Under the pieces are notes generated by a model. The model saw only the letters and a list, made by a program, of their open reading frames with translations. It ran no database searches and had not been told where the DNA came from. Both the position numbers and the translations under genes were made by a program. Shown piece after piece: positions 26,501 to 33,904 of a stretch of 38,543 nucleotides of DNA (position 1 is its first letter; each line of letters opens with the position of its first letter). Source of the DNA: Calditrichaceae bacterium (GTDB lineage: Bacteria; Calditrichota; Calditrichia; RBG-13-44-9; J075); assembly GCA_013360445.1 (NCBI GenBank), contig JABWBP010000047.1, positions 1-38,543 on the forward strand. Direction: 5' to 3'.

Positions 26501-27088
26501 CAAAAGTCGCTGCAACTGTTCGAGCGTCTCAACGATGAGCCAGGGATGGCCCGCGCCAATGTCGCCAGGGGAAACATCTATCACGAATTAAAAGATTGGG
26601 CCCACGCCATAGAATTTTATCAAAAGGCGCTGGTCATCTACAACAAATTGCACAACGCCAAAGGGCTGGCCGGCATTCATTACAGCATCGGCAACATGTA
26701 TCACGATTCCGCAAAGTGGGACCTGGCGCTGGAGCATTATCGAAAATCCCTGCCGATGTTCGAGAAAGCCGCGGACCTCTTCGGGATGGCGCAGGCGTTG
26801 GGGAATATCAGTTCCCTGGAATTTGAACGGAAAGAACACATTGCGGCGATTAGCAAACAGGTAGAAATCCTGCTATTTTTCCAGGAGCAGAACCGCCGGG
26901 AAATGGTGGACCGCGTGCTCGCCAACCTGGTGTCCTGCCACCAGGAATTAGGGGCGGATACCTTCCAGGCGTTGTTGAATAACTGTTTGGACAAGATCGC
27001 CAAAGAAGGGGTGATCTGGGGCGCGATCAAGCTCATCCCCCCGGACAAAGCTGGGAAGATGATCAAGCGGCTCTTTTTCGCCTCATAG
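23573..27088 (+). CDS. STAND-type P-loop ATPase with C-terminal TPR array
   Basis: The ATG at 23573 is preferred to the one at 23555 because AAAGGGA precedes it. The product has 1171 residues. Residues 1-140 form a helical N-terminal domain I do not recognise (R-A-A-D-G-I-L-K-S-A-R-T-K-Q-K). The ATPase follows: Walker A G-A-P-G-C-G-K-S at 215-222 and Walker B F-F-V-I-D-D with Asp295 and Asp296. A winged-helix-like stretch is likely between about 440 and 560. About 12 TPRs of 40 residues run from about 600 to 1100 (motif units such as A-L-E-L-Y-H-K and G-D-I-Y). This is the layout of STAND switches: an effector or adaptor domain, an NTPase, and a repeat sensor. Roles in signalling or phage sensing are known for relatives; which applies here is unknown. 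Its stop overlaps the convergent acetyltransferase by six bases. Confidence 0.9.
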   Translation: MNSASFFVSPVLSTLSHNIIAALLYDLGMEDAAGIDRQAVETIFFDSVTRAADGILKSARTKQKILESLQDKTLEPEIAKLRVQGIPLREDYFPEQFSRVISSANARKIAPEFLELFREKLAANETLLRQIIWKYRTPIQQGQWQINGSGQQELAELMEALRGQQVRQELEYIHANGPGSGQLEHWDHDKYVLPVRGLRQMEINLASESLMYITGAPGCGKSLLVSAYLHNLLFNKFLEGKDIYYYRFVRGLSGYQAFTENLGQFLANKSGASPETVAGDLPRTLAQSQYFFVIDDLHQAEDPEILDVVRRIWIEVEKFPGFGGKLIVIDRQKPGNIPLSDKYYYHYRGLSGAERSALVRDKWQLQMPRPLARQLSKKFVGNPQLLLLLRGWWIIEHHTDTELERFIDEMPLADAGGKNLERLRDYVAQHCYDAFERNDSRLNSFLKAASVFRLPEQEYFFDQVYEKIGGGDFQVLLEKLVDEYGLMKYDENLNRYRLPDLFGEFFYNAISGIQMRRILHHSAGQLYRRRFEQTGEITDAIEGARHFRIAEREEEAVRLIEPVLGEAGNREQHLRQLLGILEKVNLDLFDNDQARLAALYHRGKFYLQNGLFREAEADFSACQHLEGSETLRGEISYAMGLIARAGGRVDEAYPLFEQALEIYRQNGNRPGMGEVYARLGELHLIRDEYDRAFEAVEKSLEIGLEIGDREGALHAYNTLGWISKEKADWDAAERFYRKSLELSEDLHGLGGAAQALNNLAQIREVRGEWEQALELYHKEIRLNEKLNDWMGMAKAYQRIGDIYRRLESPAQAISFYQQSQALFEKTEDLNGLASVYHGIAQIYHGREEWESAMGYYQKSQEIYEKTNNLDAYGESFSQMAAVYKAMKEWERALDLYDKCLEIKEKLGDSRGAAEIYRKIGDIYFERGELEHAIEVYERSLKTREAQGDSAGIAELFFALGNVFKADRQWKKSLDFYQKSLQLFERLNDEPGMARANVARGNIYHELKDWAHAIEFYQKALVIYNKLHNAKGLAGIHYSIGNMYHDSAKWDLALEHYRKSLPMFEKAADLFGMAQALGNISSLEFERKEHIAAISKQVEILLFFQEQNRREMVDRVLANLVSCHQELGADTFQALLNNCLDKIAKEGVIWGAIKLIPPDKAGKMIKRLFFAS

Positions 27089-28210
27089 CGAAGCCTGGTA
27101 AATCCGGTAGGTTTTGTGAATCCGGCCCCCTAACAGTCGGGCGGCGCGATTCATCTGGTCGTTGTCTTCCAGCACCCAGGACATTTCCGCGCTGTTATAG
27201 CCGCATTCGGGTCCCCGCCGCACAATTTCGAGATAAAACAATGCGCCCAGCCCCAGGGGTTGATACTTCTGCTTGATTCCCAAAGTGATCACGCGCAGGG
27301 AGTTGATTTTCTTCTTATTCAGCAGAAAGGTAAACAACCCGAAAGGAAACAGCCGCCCGTTAGGAATTTTCTTGAAAATGCGGTTATAATCCGGCATGGC
27401 CAGCAGAAACCCGATCGCTTCACCGTTGACTTCACCCACCAGCACCACCCGCGGATCGATAATTTTCTTGAAATCATTGGCCAGGAAATCGAACTCCGCC
27501 GGAGTCATCGGCACGAAGCCCCAGTTTCGCTCCCAGGCGTCATTGTAAATTTCCCGTATGATCGCCAATTCCTGGTTAAAATTCTTCAAATTCACGGTGC
27601 GGATTTGGATGGGAAACCTTTCCCGGATGGATTGCTCCACGCGTCTCAGTTTATCCCCCAGTTTGACGATGCCGGTGTCAATGTAATAGGCGTACAGGTC
27701 TTTCGCTTTCTGGTAGCCCAGCGATTCCAGAATGTCAACATAATACTTCGGATTATGGGTCATCAGGAAGTAGGGCGGAGTATCGAACCCATCGATCAGG
27801 AAGCCGCATTCGTCATTGGTGCTGGGGTTCATGGGGCCTTGCATGGAATCGCAGCCCCGTTCTTTTAGCCACTCTTTGGCGGTATTTAACAGCGCCTGGA
27901 AAACCTCCCGGTCATTCACCGCTTCCAGAAAACCGAAAAAACCGGTTTTATCATTATGAAAGCGGTTGTGCTGGTGATTGATGATGGCGGCAATTCTCCC
28001 GACGACTTCACCGTTGCGGTAGGCCAGGTAAAATTCGGCAGGGTTATCCTTAAAAAAGGGGTTTTTTTCCCGGCTGAGGAATTTTTTCCGGTCTGCTAAC
28101 AGGGGCGGCACCCAGTTGGGATCACTGGCGTAGATTTTCCAGGGGAATTTGATGAAATCCAGCATTTCCCGGGAAGAACGGATCGCCCGAATCTCGATAT
28201 TTTTACTCAC
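27083..28210 (-). CDS. GNAT-fold N-acyltransferase next to serine palmitoyltransferase, candidate ceramide synthase
   Basis: A GTG at 28210 with GAGGAGG five bases upstream is chosen. The longer frame to 28363 would translate the GGGATTTGG repeat into an implausible Pro/Ser-rich tail. The product has 375 residues. Residues 20-60 carry the family mark D-P-N-W-V-P-P-L-L. Motif A of the GNAT fold lies near 310-325 (I-T-L-G-I-K, Y-Q-P-L-G-L-G-A). The fold transfers an acyl group from an acyl-CoA or acyl-ACP to an amine. Position directly downstream of the serine palmitoyltransferase suggests N-acylation of a sphingoid base, as in the GNAT-type bacterial ceramide synthase of Caulobacter; that is inference. 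A general N-acetyltransferase is the alternative. Confidence 0.85.
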   Translation of the reverse strand: MSKNIEIRAIRSSREMLDFIKFPWKIYASDPNWVPPLLADRKKFLSREKNPFFKDNPAEFYLAYRNGEVVGRIAAIINHQHNRFHNDKTGFFGFLEAVNDREVFQALLNTAKEWLKERGCDSMQGPMNPSTNDECGFLIDGFDTPPYFLMTHNPKYYVDILESLGYQKAKDLYAYYIDTGIVKLGDKLRRVEQSIRERFPIQIRTVNLKNFNQELAIIREIYNDAWERNWGFVPMTPAEFDFLANDFKKIIDPRVVLVGEVNGEAIGFLLAMPDYNRIFKKIPNGRLFPFGLFTFLLNKKKINSLRVITLGIKQKYQPLGLGALFYLEIVRRGPECGYNSAEMSWVLEDNDQMNRAARLLGGRIHKTYRIYQASL

Positions 28211-28222
28211 AATGGCCTCCTC

Positions 28223-28339
28223 AGGGATTTGGGATTTGGGATTTGGGATTGGGGATTGCGGATTTGGGCGGCAACGTTTTCGTAGATTTTCACCTGGAAC
28301 GCCAAACTTGGAACTCAAAATCCGCAATCCCAAATCCGA
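28223..28339. repeat. Inverted repeat built from the GGGATTTGGGATT word
   Basis: The left arm (28223-28267) is five or so copies of GGATTTG, the last variant being GGATTGCGGATTTGGG. The right arm (28303-28339) carries the complement: TTGGAACTCAAAATCCGCAA then TCCCAAATCC. The spacer is about 35 bases. It fills the gap between spt and the GNAT gene and abuts the latter's ribosome-binding site. Confidence 0.8.
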
Positions 28340-28365
28340 CCTGCCCCCCGCGGGGAATCGCAAAT

Positions 28366-29562
28366 TTATATAATTCCCATTTGCTTCCCGATCTTTTTGA
28401 AGGTATCCAGCACCTGGTCCAAATCCTTATCCGTGTGGGTAGCCATATAGCTGGTGCGCAACAGGGAACGGTCTGCCGGCACCGCCGGGCTTACCACCGC
28501 GTTGGTGTAGATGCCGGCTTCGAACAACGCCTTCCAAAAGGCGAAAGTTTTATCATAGTCGCGCACCAGGATGGGAATAATGGGGGTTTCCGAATCCCCG
28601 GTGTCGAATCCCAGGGCGGTAAATTCCCGGCGCATTCGTTCCCCGGTTTGCTGCAAGCGGTGCACGATTTCCGGCTCGCTTTCGATGATTTCCAGGGCTT
28701 TAAGCACCGCCGCGGTATTGGCCGGGGGAATGGCCGCGCTGAAAATCAGCGGCCGGGAGAAGTGCTTGATGTAGTTGATCACTTCCGCTTTGCCGGCCAC
28801 AAAGCCGCCCAGTGAGGCGAACGATTTACTGAAGGTGGTGGTTACCAGGTCCACGTCATCAAAGGCGTGGAAGTGTTCCAGGGTGCCGCGGCCGGTTTTC
28901 CCCAGCACTCCCATTCCGTGGGCGTCGTCCACGTAAACCCGGGCCCGGTGAGTTTTGGCAATCCGGAGCAGGCGGGGCAGCTTTACAATGTCCCCTTCCA
29001 TGCTGAACACCCCATCGGTAATGATCAGCTTGGGAAGCTCCGGATCGACCGTGGAAATCACCCGCTCCAGGTCGTCCATGTCGTTATGCTTGTAACGCCG
29101 CATCACCATGCCGGGATTGGTTCCCTTGGCCAACAAAATTCCGTCGAACAGGCAGGCGTGGTTGGTTTTGTCGGTAATTACCACGGAATTTTTGTCTAAA
29201 ATGGTGTAGATGGCGCCCACATTGGTTTGGTACCCGGTGCTGAACATCAGCGCCGCTTCTTTATTGACGAATTTAGCCAGCCGCGCTTCCAATTCCACGT
29301 GCAGCTCATAGGTTCCGTTCAAGAAGCGGGAACCGGAGCAACTGGTACCGAATTTTTCGACCGCCTTGATGGCCGCTTCCTGAACCCGGGGGTCTTTGGT
29401 CAATCCCAGGTAGTTGTTGGAGCCGATCATGATGATCTCCCGGCCTTCCATTACCACCCGGGGGCCGTAGTTCTCCGAGATCGGGAAAAAATAAGGGTAA
29501 ATTCCTCGCTCCTTGTAGTCCTCCACTTTGGTGAATTCTAAACACTTGTCAAAAATATCCAA
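28366..29562 (-). CDS. spt: Serine palmitoyltransferase-like alpha-oxoamine synthase
   Basis: The product has 398 residues. The start is a TTG at 29562 with AAGGAG seven bases upstream; no ATG fits. It is a PLP-dependent fold-type I enzyme, with Lys246 in T-F-S-K-S-F-A-S-L-G-G as the PLP lysine. D-D-A-H-G-M-G is the PLP-binding loop and N-H-A matches the stacking His. Compared with BioF and Kbl, it fits soluble bacterial SPT best: the N-terminus I-Y-P-Y-F, G-S-R-F-L-N-G-T, K-H-N-D-M-D-D-L, F-S-M-E-G-D-I-V, and S-P-A-V-P near the end, as in Sphingobacterium SPT. SPT joins L-serine and palmitoyl-CoA or palmitoyl-ACP to 3-ketodihydrosphingosine. The GNAT gene follows on the same strand after a repeat. 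Kbl remains the main alternative. Confidence 0.85.
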   Translation of the reverse strand: MDIFDKCLEFTKVEDYKERGIYPYFFPISENYGPRVVMEGREIIMIGSNNYLGLTKDPRVQEAAIKAVEKFGTSCSGSRFLNGTYELHVELEARLAKFVNKEAALMFSTGYQTNVGAIYTILDKNSVVITDKTNHACLFDGILLAKGTNPGMVMRRYKHNDMDDLERVISTVDPELPKLIITDGVFSMEGDIVKLPRLLRIAKTHRARVYVDDAHGMGVLGKTGRGTLEHFHAFDDVDLVTTTFSKSFASLGGFVAGKAEVINYIKHFSRPLIFSAAIPPANTAAVLKALEIIESEPEIVHRLQQTGERMRREFTALGFDTGDSETPIIPILVRDYDKTFAFWKALFEAGIYTNAVVSPAVPADRSLLRTSYMATHTDKDLDQVLDTFKKIGKQMGII

Positions 29563-29599
29563 CGCTTTCTCCTTCGTTTATTGTCCCTAAAAAGGAGAT

Positions 29600-29627
29600 A
29601 AAATACTAACAAAGAAGAAAATTTCAA
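29600..29627 (-). promoter_or_regulatory. Candidate sigma-70-like promoter for spt
   Basis: On the minus strand TTGAAA (29622-29627) and TATTTT (29600-29605) are separated by 16 bases in an AT-rich stretch. The expected start is about 30 bases before the TTG codon, ahead of AAGGAG. It is a pattern match only. Confidence 0.45.
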
Positions 29628-29664
29628 AAAAATTTAAAAATGATCTTGGAAGGAAGGGCAGGAT

Positions 29665-29753
29665 ATAATTGGCAATTGGCAATTGGCAATTGCCAATTAT
29701 AGGGCAGGGACAGGGAGAGGAATTGAAATTGCCTACTGCCTCCTACCCGTACA
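29665..29753. repeat. Composite word repeat: CAATTGGC array plus GGCAGTAGGC word
   Basis: The part at 29665-29700 is four copies of AATTGGC ending in the inverted form, a near-perfect palindrome. The part at 29701-29753 carries GCCTACTGCCTCCTAC. Eighteen bases at 29723-29740 match the reverse complement of 32172-32189 exactly. The metF stop codon (29743-29745) lies inside the second part. Confidence 0.75.
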
Positions 29754-30693
29754 GAATTTTCAGCAGGTCCCGGGTAGCAGTGCCCCGCCCCATGGTGTAG
29801 ATGTGCAGGCCGGGAACCTTATAATCGATCAACTTCTGGCAAAGGTCGGCAATCTTCCGGATTCCTGCCTTGCGAATTTCTTCGGAAGTGCGGGCTTGCT
29901 CCATCGCTTCCACGATGTGGTGGGGAATGGTAACGTGGAAATTCCGGGGAATGCTGGCAAGCTGATCCAGGTTGCTAAGCGGTTTGACGCCGGGAATAAT
30001 GGGCACGCTGATGCCGGCCTCCCGCGCTCTTTCGACGAAGTCTTTGTAGTACTGAAAATCAAAAAACATCTGGGTAATGATATAATGCGCCCCCTGCTCC
30101 ACCTTGTGCTTCAGGTGTTGTATATCTTTTTCGGCGTTAGGGGACTCGAAGTGCTTTTCCGGGTAACCGGCCACGCCGATACAGAAATTGGTGGGATGGG
30201 CGTCTTCCAGTTCTTCCATATAAATTCCCCGGTTCATTCGACTGATCTGGTTGACCAGCTCGCTGGCGTACCGATGCCCGTCCCGCTCCGGGATGAATTG
30301 GGTGTTCCCGGCGGCCGGGTCTCCCCGCAGGGCTAAGATGTTCGTGATGCCTAAGTAGTGCAAATCGATCAGGGCGTCTTCGGTTTCGAATTTGGAGAAA
30401 CCCCCGCAGATGAAATGCGGCACGGTTTCGACGCTGTAGCGGTTGGCGATGGAGGCGCAAATTCCCACGGTGCCCGGTTTTTTACGTTTGGGCACACGGT
30501 AGATGACATTGTTTTTTTCCTCGTACACCACCTGGGGCTGGTGATAGGTTACATTGATGAAGGCCGGTTTAAAGGGCATCAGCGCGTCCATGGTGCGGTA
30601 CAACTCGTCGATGCTGGTCCCCTTGGGAGGGGGAGTGATCTCCAGCGAAAGGAGCGGTTCGCGGGCGTTGGTGATGGCGTCAACGACGTGCAT
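29743..30693 (-). CDS. metF: 5,10-methylenetetrahydrofolate reductase
   Basis: The protein has 316 residues, near E. coli MetF (296). It is a TIM-barrel flavoprotein: L-S-L-E-I-T-P-P holds catalytic Glu18, L-A-L-R-G-D-P is the classic FAD/folate loop, and I-T-Q-M-F-F-D and P-I-I-P-G-V follow in order. It reduces methylene-THF to methyl-THF for methionine synthesis. A G-I-x-x-L-A-L-R-G-D core and the E-K-H-F-E-S-P motif (family: Y-P-E-x-H) are intact. It follows a membrane-protein gene by 25 bp and probably shares its transcript. Its stop TAG sits in a GGCAGTAGGC word repeat. Confidence 0.95.
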   Translation of the reverse strand: MHVVDAITNAREPLLSLEITPPPKGTSIDELYRTMDALMPFKPAFINVTYHQPQVVYEEKNNVIYRVPKRKKPGTVGICASIANRYSVETVPHFICGGFSKFETEDALIDLHYLGITNILALRGDPAAGNTQFIPERDGHRYASELVNQISRMNRGIYMEELEDAHPTNFCIGVAGYPEKHFESPNAEKDIQHLKHKVEQGAHYIITQMFFDFQYYKDFVERAREAGISVPIIPGVKPLSNLDQLASIPRNFHVTIPHHIVEAMEQARTSEEIRKAGIRKIADLCQKLIDYKVPGLHIYTMGRGTATRDLLKILYG

Positions 30694-30718
30694 GGTGTGG
30701 TTCCCTCCGCTTTCCGGG

Positions 30719-31399
30719 TTAATATCTTTCCCGGGCGCTCAGGCCCGAGAGGTTTACAAAAATATCGAACCGTTTGCCGACCGCGGTCTCCGGGAAAACA
30801 ATATTGGCGGGGGTCAAACGCACGAAGGGCATCCGTAAACCATGGCGGTAAATATAGCGCCAGAACAGATGGCGCTCATCTACGGCCAGGGAATGCGTGC
30901 CGGCCGGGCGCTGGCCCGCTGCCGCCGCGCCGGGGTAGCGGCCCTGCAAGCGAGTAAAACGGTAGCGAGCGCCCAGGCCCATGAAATTCAGCCATTCATT
31001 CCATTCCAGAATTTCTCCTTCCAAAACCCACCGTTCGCCGTTGACCGGGAACTGCTCCTCCGGCTGGAACGTCCCGGCCCGGTAGCGGGTCAAGTTCACG
31101 ACCACCGTGCCGGGTTCGCCGGTGGAGAGGATCTGCACCACCGCCACCGGTTTATCCACGCTGAAGGCTTGATACGCCCGCAGAAAGAAGCCGATGAAAA
31201 ACAAAATTGTCGAGAAAATGATCCATACCAGGAGGAACAGCAAATTGCGCAAACTGGTGAAGATCCCCACGCTCCTGGTTTTCTTCCCTGCTAAACGCTG
31301 GCTCGCGCGGCTAAAACGGCGCACGAAAAAGAAGAATAACGAGATGAATCCCAGGATGGCGCCGGCCGCGCCCAATCCGATTAAAAGATTCGCGTCCAT
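30719..31399 (-). CDS. Membrane protein of unknown function (226 aa)
   Basis: The protein has 226 residues with two membrane segments: about 5-27 (L-G-F-I-S-L-F-F-F-F-V) and 48-73 (L-L-F-L-L-V-W-I-I-F). A basic loop lies between them. The remaining 150 residues form a soluble, beta-rich domain (V-V-V-N-L-T-R-Y-R, R-W-V-L-E-G-E-I-L-E-W) with no recognised motif. It could be periplasmic or cytoplasmic; the positive-inside rule favours a cytoplasmic loop and a periplasmic C-terminal domain. The gene is first of a probable pair with metF. The start ATG at 31399 has no strong ribosome-binding site. Confidence 0.75.
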   Translation of the reverse strand: MDANLLIGLGAAGAILGFISLFFFFVRRFSRASQRLAGKKTRSVGIFTSLRNLLFLLVWIIFSTILFFIGFFLRAYQAFSVDKPVAVVQILSTGEPGTVVVNLTRYRAGTFQPEEQFPVNGERWVLEGEILEWNEWLNFMGLGARYRFTRLQGRYPGAAAAGQRPAGTHSLAVDERHLFWRYIYRHGLRMPFVRLTPANIVFPETAVGKRFDIFVNLSGLSARERY

Positions 31400-31546
31400 G
31401 GCTGCGTTCTCCGCTAATAATGATCTGAAAACGATTTTCTCTAACTTGCCATCTCTTCGAGATCAGAGTAATGGCCGAACGGAAATAACGCGATATAGTC
31501 GGCAAATTTATAACGCGAGTGAAGAAATTGCAAATTGAAAGGTTAT

Positions 31547-31583
31547 GCAGAAAAGCCCGGGGAAGCTCCCGGGCTTTTTCTGC
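31547..31583 (-). terminator. Rho-independent terminator after ferritin, possibly bidirectional
   Basis: The stem AAAAGCCCGGG pairs with CCCGGGCTTTTT around a GAAGCT loop. GC-rich stem and T-runs on both strands make it a good intrinsic terminator for ferritin (minus), ending 22 bases before it, and it could also act on plus-strand transcripts. Confidence 0.88.
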
Positions 31584-31605
31584 AAGAATGCCGGCATGTA
31601 CCAGT

Positions 31606-32121
31606 TCACTCTTTCTCTTCTGCTTCCGCTGCGGAAGCGCGCTGGCCTAATTCACTGTCCAACATATACAGCCCCACCCCGTCTTTTCCGATCAATTTCA
31701 ACTTGTCGAGAATCGTCTGCATCTGTTTTTCTTCCTCGAGCTGTTCATCCACGAACCATTGCAGCAAGTTGAGGGTGCGGAAATCGTTGCTATCGCTGGC
31801 CAGCTTCATAATCTCGTGGATGGACGCGGTTACCTTCTTTTCATGCTCCAGGGAGGTCTCGAACAAATTGTTGTAAGAGGGAAAATCATGAGCGGGTTGC
31901 GGCACTGCCGGAGAGAGGGCGTGGCCTTCGGCCTCATTCACGTAGCGGAAGATTTTCAGCATGTGCATGCGCTCTTCCTCAGCTTGCTTGTAGAAAAAGC
32001 TGGCGCTGCCCTGAAACCCTTTTTGCTCGCACCATGACGCCATCGCCAGGTAATACGCCGAAGCGTAAGCCTCCATGGCGATCTGGTCATTCAACGCTTT
32101 ATTTATTTTTTGCGATAACAT
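31606..32121 (-). CDS. ftnA: Ferritin (FtnA-type iron storage protein)
   Basis: The ATG at 32121 is chosen because AGGAG precedes it by seven bases; a TTG two codons upstream is too close to it. The product has 171 residues. The ferroxidase ligands sit at standard FtnA positions: Glu17, Glu50 and His53 (E-E-E-R-M-H-M), with later Glu and Gln in the helix E-Q-L-E-E-E-K-Q. No haem-binding Met of bacterioferritin type is evident. It stores iron as a 24-mer, oxidising Fe2+. The C-terminal tail A-S-A-A-E-A-E-E-K-E is charged and probably disordered. It is a single-gene unit with its own terminator. Confidence 0.94.
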   Translation of the reverse strand: MLSQKINKALNDQIAMEAYASAYYLAMASWCEQKGFQGSASFFYKQAEEERMHMLKIFRYVNEAEGHALSPAVPQPAHDFPSYNNLFETSLEHEKKVTASIHEIMKLASDSNDFRTLNLLQWFVDEQLEEEKQMQTILDKLKLIGKDGVGLYMLDSELGQRASAAEAEEKE

Positions 32122-32159
32122 ACGCAATCTCCTTTGATTTTTGGGTGATCCGCTTTTTT

Positions 32160-32262
32160 CGTAGGCAAGTAGGCAGTAGGCAATTTCAACTCTTCCCCTT
32201 GTCTCTCCCTGCCACCTGCCCCTTCCCCTGCCAACTGCCTACTTGCCTAATGCCTGCTGAAA
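32160..32262. repeat. Inverted repeat built from the GGCAAGTAGGCAGTAGGC word
   Basis: The left arm (32160-32184) reads GTAGGCAAGTAGGCAGTAGG. The right arm (32211-32262) is its reverse complement with TGCCAACTGCC and TACTTGCCTAATGCC. It lies between malQ and ferritin. The malQ stop TAG (32239-32241) and last codons are inside the right arm. Confidence 0.8.
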
Positions 32263-33777
32263 CTCCCCTTGCTTCCCGCGCGGCGCCCTCCCGAAGAGGT
32301 GCGCCAGATCGGCCAGCCGGGCGGCGTGCCAATCCTGAAGCTGCCCGGCCTGGTATCGCCAGCCCCAGTTGCCGGAGGGCTTGCCGGGAACGTTCATACG
32401 CGCTTCGCTGCCCAGATCCAGCACGTCTTGCAGGGGAAACACCGCCAGCAAGGCCACGGACGCCGTAGCAAGGCGGATGAATTCCCAGGGAATGCTTTCC
32501 CGGGTGGCGCCGATGTATTTCAGGCAGAATTCCCGCTCGTGGGGCGGGGCGGTCTCAAACCACCCCCGGGTGGTGTCGTTATCATGGCTGCCGGTATAAA
32601 CCAGGCAATTCCGCTCGAAATTGTGGGGAAGATAGGGAGCGTCGGGATCGCCGCCAAAAGCAAATTGCAGGATTTTCATGCCCGGGAACCCGTAGCGGTC
32701 GCGCAGCGCCTCCACTTCCGGGGTGATGAGGCCGAGGTCTTCCGCCACTACCGGAATATCCCCCAGCGCCCGGGTCAGGGCGTCGAACAGCGCCCGGTCC
32801 GGCCCTTTGATCCACTTTCCGTTGACCGCGGTTTTTTCTGTAAAGGGCACCGCCCAGTAGGCCTCGAACCCCCGGAAGTGGTCGATGCGGGCCAGGTCCA
32901 CGCACTCCAGGGTAACGCGCACCCGGTCGATCCACCAGCGAAATCCCTCTTTTTCCATCAATTCCCAGTTGTAGATGGGATTGCCCCAAAGCTGCCCGGT
33001 TTCGCTGAAATAATCCGGGGGAACCCCCGCCACCACGATGGGATTTCCCTCTTTATCGAGAAGGAATTTTTCCTGAGTCGCCCATACCTCGGCGCTGTCA
33101 TAAGTAACGTAAATCGGGATATCCCCCAGGATGAGGATGCCTTTTTCATTGGCGTAGCGGCGCAGCGCCCCCCATTGTTTAAAGAACTGGTATTGCAGAA
33201 ATTTGTGGGCAAGGATTTTCTCTCCCAGTTGCTCCTTCATTTCGGCCAGCACCCCGGCCTGGCGAAGTTTGAGCGGTTCCGGCCAGGTATTCCAACTGCC
33301 GCCTTTGAAATGCTCCTTCAAGGCCATGAATAGAGCAAAATCTTCCAGCCAGAGCGGGTCATGCCGGCGGCAGAAAGCCTGGAACTCCTCTTTTTTGCGC
33401 TCATCCGCTCGATCTGCAAACCGGCGATAAGCTCTCATCAACAGGGGAATTTTCCATTCTATTACCCGCTCGAACTCCACATAGTGCTCCGGGAAAGCGG
33501 GCGCGGCGGCCAGCTCTGCCGGTGAGATATAATCCTCTTTGGCCAGCTCCGCGAGGTCGATCAATAAAGGATTTCCGGCAAATACCGAGGTGGTTTGATA
33601 GGGAGAATTGCCGTAGCCGGTGGGACCAAGGGGCAAAATTTGCCAGACGGATTGCCGCGCATTTGCCAGAAAATCTATCCAGCGCAGCGCCGCCTCGCCG
33701 ATTTCACCGATCCCGTAGGGACCGGGCAGAGAAGTAGGGTGAAGCAGTAAACCGGAAGATCGGGTCAGTTGGGTCAT
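32239..33777 (-). CDS. malQ: 4-alpha-glucanotransferase (GH77 amylomaltase)
   Basis: The protein has 512 residues, the size of the short bacterial amylomaltases. The start M-T-Q-L-T-R-S-S-G is followed by the family block L-H-P-T-S-L-P-G-P-Y-G-I-G. Catalytic residues are visible: the nucleophile Asp in R-I-D-H-F-R-G, the acid/base Glu in V-A-E-D-L-G, and the third Asp in S-H-D-N-D-T-T. It moves glucan segments between maltodextrins in glycogen or starch metabolism. AGGA lies eight bases upstream of the ATG. The C-terminus (Q-Q-A-L-G-K) is encoded by the AGGCAAGTAGGC word repeat. No other glycogen gene is adjacent. Confidence 0.94.
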   Translation of the reverse strand: MTQLTRSSGLLLHPTSLPGPYGIGEIGEAALRWIDFLANARQSVWQILPLGPTGYGNSPYQTTSVFAGNPLLIDLAELAKEDYISPAELAAAPAFPEHYVEFERVIEWKIPLLMRAYRRFADRADERKKEEFQAFCRRHDPLWLEDFALFMALKEHFKGGSWNTWPEPLKLRQAGVLAEMKEQLGEKILAHKFLQYQFFKQWGALRRYANEKGILILGDIPIYVTYDSAEVWATQEKFLLDKEGNPIVVAGVPPDYFSETGQLWGNPIYNWELMEKEGFRWWIDRVRVTLECVDLARIDHFRGFEAYWAVPFTEKTAVNGKWIKGPDRALFDALTRALGDIPVVAEDLGLITPEVEALRDRYGFPGMKILQFAFGGDPDAPYLPHNFERNCLVYTGSHDNDTTRGWFETAPPHEREFCLKYIGATRESIPWEFIRLATASVALLAVFPLQDVLDLGSEARMNVPGKPSGNWGWRYQAGQLQDWHAARLADLAHLFGRAPRGKQGEFQQALGK

Positions 33778-33904
33778 GTGTGGTTCCTGGTTTAAATATA
33801 AGCTACAGGAGGTTTTCAGAGTAAATAAACGTTTTCCCCTGGCGGCGCTAATATAATGAAAAATAGCGAAAAAATTCCATTGAATAATCGTTTGCGAGCG
33901 GGGC

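Noticed and set aside
32269-33333. A 354-codon ORF on the strand opposite to malQ
   Set aside because: It mirrors malQ codons; MalQ has all catalytic residues, and the antisense frame has no family features.
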